From NCBI RefSeq assembly GCF_000611645.1, contig NW_014013462.1, forward strand, positions 9,258 to 26,976: a stretch of DNA of 17,719 nt, in the 5' to 3' direction. Position numbers and translations under genes: made by a program. The notes below the pieces were generated by a model. It was not told where the DNA came from. It made no database searches and was given only the letters and a program-made list of their open reading frames with translations. Source of the stretch: Monoraphidium neglectum (taxonomy: Eukaryota > Chlorophyta > Chlorophyceae > Sphaeropleales > Selenastraceae). Shown here in pieces: positions 1 to 10,629 of the stretch. Within the stretch, counting starts at the first letter, position 1; each line of letters starts with the position of its first letter.

Positions 1-95
1 GGTGGTGTCACGCCTGTGGCCGTGGCAACCACGGCGAACAGCGAGCAGCCAGAACGGGAGTCAGGAGCGGCGTCCAGGGGGCGCTCTGCGCCCAC

Positions 96-3000
96 CTTGC
101 AGTAGATGCGGTCGTTGGAGGTCGTCGGGATGGACCTGGGACGGGTGGTCGTGGGGTTGAGGGAAGGGAAGGACAGTGCATGCACGTGTGATTGTGGGCG
201 GACTTCAGGTCGTGGGGAAAGACAACCGGCATTGCGGTGTTGGACCACTTGGGTGAAACGGGGGCCCAGCCGAAACATGGTTGGGGCCATGGGCAGGTGG
301 CCCTGGTGATTGACAAGGTGCGCGAGGGATTGAACCTCATGGCTTCCGAGACCAAGGCCAGCATGAGGAGTGCCAGGCCCTCTGTCTGCGCTGCAAGAAA
401 ACCATGCAGCCAGCACGGGACGCTAGGCAGGCCGGGGGTGGCACAGGTCGCACGCAGAATGGTGGGTGGGGTGGGATGATTGGTGACGCATGCCCTCTCA
501 TACTCAAAACGTTTATTGAATTTGTAACAGCCTTGCCTAGGTATGGCATCACGTCCATCTGCACTGTCACGCCACGATGAATGAACTCCTTTGACCCGTC
601 AGAGCCACTGGCCAGATATTCCGACCAGCCTTGCTGCCCCCATCACCTGATGAGGTAGGAGGGGTCAATGTACTTGACGTCCGCCTTGCCCTTGTCCTTG
701 AAGTGGGCCTTGAAGGCGTCACGCAGGTAGATGCCCACGTCCTTGTGTTTGTAGGGGGGGGGGCGCATGGTTGGGTGCTTGGGTGGGGTTGGGAGGCGTG
801 TGGGGGCGGATATGGGAAGAACATAGTGGCCAGAGTGGTGGTGCATCGGCGGGTGTGGTTGAATGGGAGGTGCGGCTCACGAATACGGGTGCGAGCGGTA
901 CAAAGGCGCGAGGCTTTGCCTCAAAGACTTGCGCGCCACAACAAGAGCAGCGCTCCAAGTACCCGGGGCTCAATGGCACGTGCGCATAGGTGCAGGCAAC
1001 GAGAGCTTGCCGAAACCCTGGTCCAGATGCCCAGCCACAAAAATCCTGAACCCTCGACTAACAGTGGACCCCAAACCCCCAGAGGTCCACACCTTAAGGA
1101 TGGCGTTGCCGCTGGCGTCTGTGGGGGCGACTCCCTCCTTGCAGAAGAGGTCCTGTAGGCAGTGAAAGGAGCGGGTGCACCCACAAGAGTCAAATTACGG
1201 GAATGCGGCAGACACGCCGGCCGCAAAATCGGGCTGCCGTTGGGCCTGTTGATAGCGCGACTTGGGGTGCACAGGCCGGCGCCCCGGCTGTCTAGCCAGC
1301 GCTTGGTTTCAAAACAAGTGGGGCGTTCCCCCTGAGCCCCCTTGCAACGGGGCCTGTGCTTGTGTGGCCGCACCTGCCCCGCCCCCTCTGCGACGCATAT
1401 GACGCAGTGGCCCTTGCGGTCCAGGATACTGCCCACGTGATCCAGCAGCTTCTGCAGGTCAAACTTGATCTGGCGGGGTCAAAGCGGGGGCGGCGTTGGG
1501 TGCGGGCGCAACTGGTTGCCAGGGGTAGGTCAGGAGAGAAGGCCAGGAGCAGCTCTTGTGCACGACCCGGCGGCGATGTGATGGATGGTCGGCTGCTGCC
1601 CGTGCACTTGTCGCCAACACGCCGCGCCGTGTCGTGATACCATGCCCCAACAGCAGCCATGCAGGTCTTGAGGGTGCCCAGGGACTGGCCGGCTTGTTTT
1701 GGGTCGCAGAGCCACAAACACGCGTACATGCCGTAGACCTCACACAGCCAGCCGTATTTGTGCCGCAGAGACCATGTGCCCGCCCCTTCCGTCCGCTCTG
1801 CGTTCCCCATTGCACGTGCGCCATGTTCCCTGCTTTCTCCCCCTCCCCCTCACCTCGGGGATGAGGCATACGTCCACCACGCCGCTTGACATGGAGGCCT
1901 GCATGGCGATGAACCCGCTGTTGCGCCCCATCAACTTCACAATGCCCAGCCCACGGAAGCCGCTGGCGGCCTCCACCTGGCGCGGTCAGGGGGTCCGGTT
2001 TAGGCGAGGGGAGGGTGCCGGTTGGGGCTGTAGTGATGGGGTGCGTCACGGGTGCGCAGTGGGTCTGACTCTGCACTGGGGCCCAGGGTTGCGACTTGCG
2101 GAGGCAGGGCCAATCAGTGAGGTTGCAGATGGAGTGCTGCAAATTCAGTACTTTCGATGCATGTTGGATTCCTGCGTGCCGCCGCTTAGCAGAATTGTGG
2201 GGCTGTCACACAGGCTATGGCCGCCCTGCCCACCTTCGCCGCCAGCAGCGCGCGCTGTGCTTCCTCCACGGCGGTGTCGAAGCCGAAGCACTTGTCAATG
2301 AGCAGGATGTCGTTGTCAATCGACTTTGGGACGCCCGCCACCACGCACTTGACATCCTGGGGGGTTCAGGGTGTGTGCAGTGGAGGGGTGCTTGAGAGGG
2401 TGCACAGCAGCAGGTGAGGGAGCTCAAGTTTGTGCAGCCAGGTGTGCCGAAGGTTGTCTGCTGGTGTTCCAGGGAGGAATGGGGGTGCGCGATGCAAAGT
2501 TTTGTTATTGAGAGGCTTGAGGAGACTTCATGCATGAGGTGAGCCCCGGACTAGGCAGCTTTGACAGAGCTCGCGGCTCGCGGCCGGCCCTGTTTGCCTT
2601 GTTGTGAAGCTCGATGCGTGGGCTGACGCACCCACACAGCGGCACATCAACCTGACAAGAGGCCGCGGAGGCCCACCTGCCGCGCGATCTCCTCCTGGAT
2701 GGCGTTGGCGGCGGCGTTGCCGCCGTTGCCGCCCACCACGAACACCATGTCGAGGCCCCACAGGTCGATGCGGCGCACAATCTCCTGGATGTCTGCACCG
2801 CCGCGCGAGGTGCCCTGTGTGTGTGTGTGCATGTGTCGGGTCGGCGTGCGTGCGTGCGTTCGTGTGTGTGTATTTGTGTGTGTGTGTGTGTGTGTGTATG
2901 TGTGTGTGACAGCCCTTGGTTGGCCAACCTGTACAAATCACTTTGCCTCGACCCCTTATGACTGCGTCAAGCGCACCCACCACACCCCTCCAAAAGCTTG

Positions 3001-5279
3001 CTCCTTGTGCTGAAACCCAAACCAGCGCCCACCAGCATAGTGCCGCCCTTCAGGTGGATGCCGTCCACTGTGCGGCGTGTGAGGGGGACCGGCTTGGCGA
3101 ACTTGTCGTAGAATCCCCTGAGGCCATAGCGGATCCCGATGATCTGGTCCTCGGGGACACCTGATGGTGAAATGTGCAGGGATGGCACTTTGAGAGTCAG
3201 GCGGTCGGCGAAGGGCTTTGGAATGGCCACGCTTGGGGTGCAGCCGTGAAGCAGTTATGGTCATGTCTCAGATGCACCTTGGATTCAATTCATGGGTTTT
3301 CAGGTCCGTGACGGCAGAAGAGAACCGAAGGCACTGTCTCGCATCGTTTTGAAGCCTGCTGTAGATACCTTCTTGAAGCCAGCTGAACCGGCACCCTGCC
3401 ACCCACCATAATCGGCCAGCGTGAAGACAATGTTTTGCACGACGTCGTTGAGGCCCGGGCACAGGCCGCCGCACGTCACGATGGCCGCGGTCACCTGGGG
3501 ACAGGCAGTGCCAGCGGCACATGGAGGCTGTTTGAGGCCAATTTGGGAGGCGTTGCCGCACGGCCTGCGGCTTCGAGCGTCCGCGAAACCTTCCTGCTGC
3601 ATTCGAGAGTCCCCCTTGCACTGGACTTTCCAGTAGAGCAGACTGCAGTAACAGCAGCATCGCTCTGCCCTCGGCCCGCACCTGCGAGGGGTCAAAATAG
3701 ATCGTCTTGCGGGGGCCGCTGCGGATGGCCCACTCCGGCAGCGCCAGGCAAGTGTCCTCATCGGTGCCTGCCATCACGCCGTTGCCGCACACGGCGCCGG
3801 AAGACGCCTCAGACTCGTACTCCACGGTGTGCAGCCGGATCCGGTCCTTGTCGCCCACTGCATGAATGGACATTGGGGGGGTCGAAATGTGGTTCAGTGC
3901 AGATTTGGTGTGTTGTTGCTATGAGTGACTTCAGGAACGGGTGAAGCCTTGGGTGTGTGGCACACTGTACACAACAGAGGGTTGCGAACGGCGGCTGAGA
4001 GTGTTCGCTGTTGGGAGGGGTGGCCAGGGGTGATCTGTGCGTGCATGCATGCATGCACTTGCATGCATGTGTGCCTTTACGTGCAAGTGCATGTGTGCAT
4101 GCATCGCGGCGTGTGTGTGTGTGGGGGGGTGCATATAAGCGAGGGCACATGCGCATGCATGTAACAGTCGTGTGTTGGTGCTTAAGGTGACAGGCAGGGC
4201 GCGCAGCCCCAGCAGCTGAGACCCAGCAGCTGCAGGAACTTGGGAGCATGCGCTGGCATGCTAAACGCTACTTCCGCTATCACTGAAGCCGCACCAAAGC
4301 CAGCGCCGGCGTTGTTGTCCTTGGTGAAAGGCGAGGGCCTGGTGGTGGGCCGGCAATCAAGGGCATAGCGGGGATGATCATTTTTTCAGGACGGTGCATA
4401 CACACAGGTTGCAGCCACCCCGAAGCTGCAAATGTGCGCACAGGTGTGGTAGAGCTCCCACCCTCACGCACCCTGTCACCAGCTCAAGCCCAGCCTGCCA
4501 CCAGCCGCAGCCCGCGTCGTCAGGGCCGCTGGCCCGCGGCTTTGAGCAGGCGTGGACTGGCCACACCTCTATGCGCACCTGGGTTTGAGCTTTTCCCGCA
4601 GAGTCTTGACCTCCAGGATGTCGAGAGTTTCTGGTGATGATGGTTGTGGCCGCAGAAAGGACAGGTTGAGGCTACGTGTGATCGTCATGCACAGGAGGAG
4701 CTCGCTGCTGGCGCGCAGCCTCCACGAACGGCACACTGCTGCGGTGCTGCTGGATTGCCTGAATGATCAGCAGCACGCTGTGCACCGTCGCATGAATCCT
4801 GGCAATGGCAAGTGATGCCAGCTGCGCATACTTGATGAGCCATGCACGTGTTGTTACGGCACCAGGCCACGGCGACACCAGCCCAGCGCAGACAATGACT
4901 TCACTGCAGGACCACACAACAGAATGAGCAAGGTCCGGCGGCAGGCGCGGCGCTCCCAGCATTGCTGCCTTATCGGCAGCGTGAGCCGCACGCACAGCAC
5001 GCACTGCAACGCACCGTCTGCTGAAACCAATGGCGACACGCGGCCAGAGGTGTACGAGCCCGCAATATACGGCACAGCGCTTGGCTGCTTGTCAGCTTTC
5101 TCTGCACCGTTGCCATTTGTGGTCTCAGGAGCAGCAACCGCATCCCGTGCGCCTTCTGGCACTGCATGCTGTACCCAAGCGGCACGCACACGCCGCCGCG
5201 CGAGCGGCGCCACGACCGAAGGCTGGACTGCGTTGCAGCGGATGGAAGCCTGCAAGCGGCTACTCTGTTGCAACAACAT
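96..5279 (-). CDS. PFK: 6-phosphofructokinase, plant/green-algal type, probably plastid-targeted (13 exons, 3' end missing)
   Basis: Phosphorylates fructose 6-phosphate to the 1,6-bisphosphate in glycolysis. Minus-strand exons in transcript order: 5279-5015, 4630-4579, 4338-4295, 3857-3682, 3494-3407, 3160-3033, 2814-2677, 2356-2234, 1976-1854, 1469-1374, 1152-1093, 741-647, 135-96. All introns are GT-AG, all phases join, and the sum is 1428 nt (476 codons). Family motifs in order: TIYFDPSQ before exon 5; [10 protein letters not shown] (about 187-196); YGLRGF; GTSRGG (252-257); GGNGGN (279-284); PKSIDND with catalytic Asp 311; LMGRNSG (353-359); CLIPE; AEGAGQ (406-411); YIDPSYLIR (about 455-463); SNDRIYCK. 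The first about 40 residues are rich in Ser, Arg and Ala with no acid, which suggests a chloroplast transit peptide. ATG 5279 was preferred to the in-frame ATG at 5339 for that reason. The C-terminal 50 or so residues lie beyond the left edge. Exons 1-3 rest mainly on phase and are less certain. The family call is firm; plastid location is inferred. Confidence 0.9.
754..763. repeat. Homopolymer G10 (C10 on coding strand) near a splice acceptor
   Basis: Ten G on the plus strand. On the minus strand this is a C tract a dozen bases before the ACAAG acceptor of the [10 protein letters not shown] exon at 741, so it is probably the pyrimidine tract of that intron. Confidence 0.7.
2816..2908. repeat. 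TG/CA microsatellite inside phosphofructokinase intron 6
   Basis: Interrupted TG dinucleotide run on the plus strand (CA on the coding strand). It fills the 3' part of the intron at 2815-3032 and runs directly into the acceptor AG before the GTSRGG exon. The run is broken near 2830-2862 by GCATGTGTCGGG and TGCG units. Confidence 0.9.
4036..4162. repeat. Alternating purine-pyrimidine tract (GCAT/TG repeats) in phosphofructokinase intron 3
   Basis: Repeated TGCATGCA and TGTG units with a short G run at 4123-4129, inside the intron 3858-4294. No open frame of the gene enters it. It is simple-sequence DNA of the kind that can adopt non-B structure. Confidence 0.8.
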
Positions 5280-6011
5280 ATTTGGAAGGCGCTTCGCAGT
5301 GCGATCCGAAGGCCCTAGGGCTGCGTGTTCACAGATCACTCTTGTGTTGACGCTGCGGTTCGCGCCGCAGTCTGCTCCAGTAAAAGCAAGTTATACAGTT
5401 CCGAATGCCAGTTTAGTGATCGACTTGATGCTCCTGATGGGCACGTTGCCACCTTCAATCGTGCTCACACCTTCATGCTCGCGAGGAGCATAGCCACTGG
5501 GTCGTATGACAGTGGCCAGGAAATTTCTGTACACGCGCGAGCTTTCAGGCGGAGTGCACCGGATGGTGGTCATAGGTTGGGTTTGACGGCGTTCCGGAAG
5601 CAACCGGTAGACTGATGTATGCAATATCGGTAGGATTCAATACGACTGGCGTCACAACAGTGATGAGCTTCGGTCGGAGTCTCGCTTGAACACAACTGGA
5701 CGCTGCGTAGCGAGCAACGTACGTTTTCAGTCATACCCACAAATGCTCCAAATACAGCCCAACTCAGGACGGGCGGAGTGAACACGACATCTGGCTAACA
5801 TGCTGCAGCACAGAATGCAGCATCATGGGGCCAAATAAGCTGCACGTGGACACAGACCCAGGGGAACCCTCCTGTGAGCCCCTCTAGCCTCCCGCGCCCC
5901 CTGCCGTGCGTTGCTGTTGTATGTCCCTGCTGGCCCCTCACAGCGTGCTTTGGTGGAAACATACCTTACCACTTAAAAGACTGCTAGCAGTGGCTGGAGT
6001 GCTAAATATTA
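5280..6011. other. Intergenic region: phosphofructokinase upstream DNA
   Basis: About 730 bp between the phosphofructokinase ATG (5279, minus) and the putative transporter poly(A) signal (6012). Base composition is less GC-rich than the genes. Open frames here are short (under 100 codons) and show no recognisable motif. It probably holds the phosphofructokinase promoter and 5' UTR; I could not identify a TATA box or other element with confidence. Confidence 0.6.
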
Positions 6012-6016
6012 TTACA
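6012..6016 (-). terminator. TGTAA polyadenylation signal of the transporter gene
   Basis: Plus-strand TTACA reads TGTAA on the minus strand, the usual green-algal poly(A) signal. It is the first one found downstream of the transporter stop at 6668, giving a 3' UTR of roughly 650 bp (6012-6667). No convincing coding region was seen within that UTR. The long UTR is common in green algae; the cleavage site itself is inferred. Confidence 0.6.
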
Positions 6017-6667
6017 AATCTCTGTCATCACGAGCGTCATGCAGGTGCACGGTGAAGCTGGCTTGACAAGCCGTGTGTGCTCGTGGCGTCATGACAGCAT
6101 GATTCGTAATTCGTAGGCAGTCTATTGTATCTCCTTCGGCACAACATCTGAAAGTCCTGAAAAACACTGGCTTACCCAAAAGCGCAGCAAGGCAGTGGCA
6201 GAAGAAAGGAAGGAGTAGCAATAGGCGGGTAATGGCGTGTCCTTGCTTATTGACTCAATCAGCATGGGATGGCGTGAATCCTGGTGGTGACAGTGGTGCG
6301 GTGCCTGATAACCATGAACTGCCTGCAAACACACACATACAAAGGCCTCAGTGCAGCAAGGTGCCGCAAAAATTCCATTGGGGATGGAGGGAAGTGATAC
6401 AAAAACAAAGGCACTAGCGCGAGTCATGGGCAGCTACAGGGGAGGGCGTTGACTGGTTGCTATGGTGGCCTGGAAAAAAATGCATCATGGGAGTGCCTTG
6501 CACGGAGTGGGATGCAGACATGAACAAAGGCAGGACCTGAGTATGTGAGTTTGTTGAATGGCGACGTGCAGTACAGGAATGCAGCATACATAGCGCAACG
6601 GCGCTTTTCGGACATTGTGGAAAACAAGGTGCAGGCTTCGTTATTGCTGGGCACGCGTTATTGTCGC

Positions 6668-9600
6668 TCACGCATCACTCCTGCGCGCGCTGTTGCCTGA
6701 GAGCATTGGCGCTGCGGACGACGCGGACTCTTCCGAAGCGGGCTCCGCGCCAGCATACTCGGCCCTGTCAATTGGGCCGTCTGACAGTATGCGGCCCGCC
6801 GCGACGCCGATTGCCGCGCGGCGTCGCTGGGCCAGCGCTGTGGCGCCGTCGAGCAGCCACGCCAGCAGCCAGCCGCCGAGCAGGGCGGCGGAGCTCATGG
6901 CAAACATGGACTGGATGCCGCCGTGCTGCATGGCGACGCCGCCCAGGATGGCGCCAAGGCCAGAGCCGACGCCGCCATAGAGCGCCGCGAAGATGCTCTG
7001 AGGTTGAGGGTTTGCACATGACCATACGTGGCACGCTTGCCCATGCACAGGCGATCGAGAGAGGTGGGACCTGGGCTGCTCTGAGGACAAGCGTCACAGA
7101 TTATGCAAGGTGAGCCACATGTTTGGCACTTGGTAAGCGTGCACATCACTGCCCTGCGCGGGAACTCAGTGCCTCACCTGGACCGTTGTGTTCAGGTGGG
7201 CGGGCGCCATGCGCTTGCAGCTGACGATGCCAGCGCCCCAGGATGTTGCAAACGTAACGCCTGCACAGGGTCCGCACCAGGGGGTGGGTAGCGCACCCAA
7301 GATTACGGCACCAACTCACAAGCATCTGCTCATCTGCAACACCCTGCTGATATCACAGGCCGAGTATGCGTCTTGGGCATGCCGAGCGCCGACGTCACCC
7401 ACAGAGTTCAAATGCAGGGAGCTGCTTGCGCCCCCTGGATGCACTCAGCCGCTTTTCACCCCGAGTTCCGCCGTCAGACGCCCACCGTGCAGAAGCTCAA
7501 TCGGCAGCACCGCCCATGCAGTGGGCGCGTAGGGCAGCAGCGCGTAGGCAGCCAGCCGCACCGCCAGCAGCACCATGGACACGTGCATCACGACAGCCAC
7601 GGGCACGCGCGCCAGCAGCACGGACTGGAACTGGAACGCGGGCGCCTCTGTCAAGATGGAAAACTGCGGGGCGGCGGCGGCAGGGGCGCGAGCGCGTCAA
7701 TGATGGTGAGAGCGCAGCTGGAGGACCCCGGACCCCGTGCTGTTGCAGTCGGACAACAACCATGTCTTACAAGTATAAAAGAGCCACAGCATTGCAGGAC
7801 GTGTGCCCGCCACTCACCACGAGCATGAGGCCCATCAGCAGCTCATTGCCGCCCAGCTGCTGCACCAGCAGGAACGCAAACGCGCCCTGAGTGCCCAGGC
7901 CAAATCCAATGACCAGCGCGCGCAGCATGAACACCATGACTGTGGGCCGCAGCAGCAGCTCGCCGATACTGCACGCCTCATCGCCGCCGCCGGCTGCCGG
8001 CGCGGCGCCGAGGGTCGCGCTATTGTCCGTAGGGCTGGCGACTGCGGCCTTGAGCGGGGGCGCGGCGCTGTCCTGCTTGCCGCTGAGCAGCGCACGGCGG
8101 GAGTCGCCGCGGCGGATGGTGAGCACTGCCACCGCATCCTCCTCGTCGTCTGTGTGTTGGTCAACGTCCATGCTTGAGAGCGCTAGGGTTCCGGTGCGCA
8201 GCGCCTCGCTTGCGGCGGCGAAAGCAGCCGCCTCTGCTGCGTCGGCGGGGCGCGCCACCGAGGTCACAGGCTGCGCCTCGGCCGGATGGCTCCCAGGCAA
8301 GGCAGCCGCCGCTGCGGCCGCCTCTGGGGCCGGGCAGAGCGCAGCGCCGCCATCAGCATTAGCTGCTGCTGACTGCGGCCCGCCGTGCGGTGACGGCGTT
8401 GCGGGTGCGCTGCGATCATGGTCGCCCAGCAACGCGGCCGTCGAGCGCGGAGTGCTGCAGCAGCTGTCCGCGTCGCTGTCAGTGCCGCCCACAAGAAGCG
8501 GCGCGAGTGGAGCCGCCGCCGCTGCCGCCGCGACCGCCCCCTCAGGCGCCCCCGCGCGCCCCAGGGTGCTGGGTCCGCGTGCCGGGCTGCCCGACGGCGA
8601 CAGGAGGCAGGGCGAGGGCGTGCGCACCGACGCGGCCAGCAGGCGCGTCCGCAGGTCACCGTCATGATCGTGGCCGTGGCGTGCGCTGTGCGAAAGCGGC
8701 AGCGCGAGGCGGCGGCCGGCCGCCAGCGGCGAGCTGGGCGACTGCGGCTCAGGGGTTGCAGATGCGGGGATCAGGGGCGATGCAGGTGCGTCCCCGGGCG
8801 CAGCATGGTCTCCAGGGTGGTCCGCAGCCTTGGTCTTGGCAAGAAGCGTGCCTAAGAGAGCCTAGCAATAGCAAGCGCAGGTTGGGATGCATGAGCCCAG
8901 GGGGGAGCAACGGAGACGAAAAGGCTGGCATTACAATCATGGCTCCTTTGAAACTGTTGATGCAGCCCTACCGTCGGGCGCGCACCTGCTTCCCAGCAGC
9001 GGCCTCATTCTGTCCGGCTGGAGCGCCTGACTGCTTGGCGTCGGCGGCGGGCTGCGGCTTTTTGGGGCCGGGGTTGAGCAGCCATGCCATGACCAGGTTC
9101 GGGACGGACAGCAGCACGTAGACAAGGATGCCGTAGCGCACGCCCGTGTGGCTGATGAGCGCCCCTGCCACGGTGGAGAGCCCACCCCAGCCGATGGACG
9201 CCCACACCCTGCAGCCGTGTGAAGAGGGACGTGCAGGCCGAGAGGGGTGAGAGACGCGCCAGCACACACTTGACAGTGCGGAGAGACCTGCCCACAGATG
9301 CAGCGCCCACGCGAAGCTTGCGTGGCGCGGATGAGCAGGGCCTTTTTAAAAGCAAAGCCTGGGTATGCCACGCCAGCAACACCTCACCGCTGTTTGCCGT
9401 AATCTCCATCCTGCTTGCACTTGGCCACCACTGAGGCGTCAGCGATGACGCCCACCGGCGCACCAACAACCTGCGAGCAGAGCGAACCGTCAGCGACCAC
9501 AAGCAGGGCACGCAACGCAGATCACGCCGCGTCGGCCCACCGCATGACACCACCACAGCAGGGAATCGGACCATCCTCCATCCTGCATTGAGAAGTGCTT

Positions 9601-10629
9601 GTGTCCCACCCCGAGTACCAATCCGCACCTCTGCCAGAAGGATGACCGCCGCAACCGCTGCAAAGTTGCCTGGCGGCACGAGCGCCAGCGAGCCACGCAG
9701 CGCGGTTGAGCAGGCGAAGCAGACGAGCAGCATGCCCCGGTGGACGGCGAGGCGGTCGGCGAGGGCGCACAGCAGGAAGGAGGAGGGGGCGGAGACCCAG
9801 GGGCGCAGACCTTGGATGAGCCTGCGCGGCGGGGCGCACGCAGTGGCTTAAAAATTGCAGGCTGGTGTGCCAAACCCAACTTTGGGACAGTGCCTTGACT
9901 CTGTCAAATCAATCTTGTGTATCGACTTAATTCCATGCGAGTGCTCGGGCAAATGGCATTGAAGGCAAGATTGCGCTTGCTGGCCTTGACTCGTGGCGGC
10001 CCCTGCGTGAGACGAACTGCCACCCCATGCCCCAAGCCCCTACCCGACAAGCCAGGGTGCATAGCCCAGGTCGCGCATCAAGAACAGCGACAGGTAAGGA
10101 GTGACGAACACCAGCGCCCCCGAGAACAGAAAGTACCAGCATCTAAGGGTGCGGGCAGGTGGGGTGGGAGTATGCGAGGGGCAGGTGATGAGGGTGTTGG
10201 TGTAGACCAGTGTGACAGCGCAGCGGCGGCATGGCATGGTGGTCTACACAAATGACGTGCGCAGGCGTTGTCCGTGCGCAGGCAGGCGCTCTGCTCGAAT
10301 ACGCCTGCTGCCTTGCCTACCCCCAACCATGCAACCACCCCTTGCGCACAGCCCACACACTTGGCCACCAGCATCTGGTAATCCAGCATGGCAGCCATTT
10401 CGTCGGCACACTCCTCGAGCTCTCTGGCGGGCGGGATGCCAGCGGCTGATGCGGCGATAAGTGGGGATTGTGCTCCAACGCGCCGCTGCACAGCACTGCT
10501 GCACGGCGGAGGTGTCACTGGCGCTGCCGGCGGTGCAGCAGGGCGTGATGGCCTACAGTAACAACGTACGGCTGTACGGTGTCTCAAAGCCAAGCCCACA
10601 GGATTCGATCGGCGTGAGACTACCCGCAT
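6668..10629 (-). CDS. 12-TM major facilitator superfamily transporter, MFS_1_like/MFSD6 type (9 exons)
   Basis: Secondary membrane transporter; substrate unknown. Exons in transcript order: 10629-10361, 10142-10044, 9821-9629, 9470-9388, 9208-8986, 8861-7818, 7663-7486, 7260-7178, 6997-6668. All are GT-AG, all phases join, 2502 nt, 833 residues, stop TGA at 6668-6670. Hallmarks: LVAKCWYFLFSG at helix 1, GLRPWVSAP at helix 2, LCALADR after it, DYGKQRVWASIGWGG at helix 5, and HGVTFATSWGAGI at helix 10, which match the MFS_1_like family (related to LacY/nucleoside-H+ symporters). Helices 1-6 lie in about residues 90-263 and helices 7-12 in about 590-800. The intervening loop of about 320 residues is Ala/Pro/Ser-rich. 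About 80 residues precede helix 1; they are Arg/Pro/Ala-rich and might be an organelle-targeting extension. Start at 10629 is the earliest in-frame Met found; a later Met (MAAMLDYQM) is possible. Confidence 0.88.
7818..8861 (-). other. Symmetrical 1044-bp transporter exon encoding the central loop and helix 7
   Basis: Exon 6 of the transporter (residues 290-637), phase 0 at both ends. Residues 290 to about 584 are low-complexity Ala/Pro/Ser/Gly with an HGHDHDGD cluster at 351-358 and an acidic stretch DDEEDA shortly after VDQHT. The last about 50 residues, from SIGELLLRPTVMV, are helix 7 and the start of helix 8. The acceptor used is CTAG at 8862-8865: it gives phase 0, and the nearer TTAG does not. 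Confidence 0.75.

Noticed and set aside
1..95. A terminal phosphofructokinase exon at the left edge
   Set aside because: No frame here continues the expected C-terminal motif after IYCK; the next exon must lie outside the window.
631..1158. 175-codon plus-strand frame
   Set aside because: Antisense across two phosphofructokinase exons and an intron; the minus strand has the conserved motifs.
1459..2142. 227-codon minus-strand frame in the phosphofructokinase gene
   Set aside because: Runs through intron 9 in a frame that does not match the exons; the true exons use other frames at 1976-1854 and 1469-1374.
4924..5493. 189-codon plus-strand frame
   Set aside because: Antisense to phosphofructokinase exon 1; no recognisable domain.
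7774..7780. TATAAAA sequence on the plus strand
   Set aside because: Lies inside a transporter intron with no plus-strand gene following it.
7891..8667. 258-codon plus-strand frame
   Set aside because: Antisense of the low-complexity transporter loop; Ala/Ser-rich with no motif.
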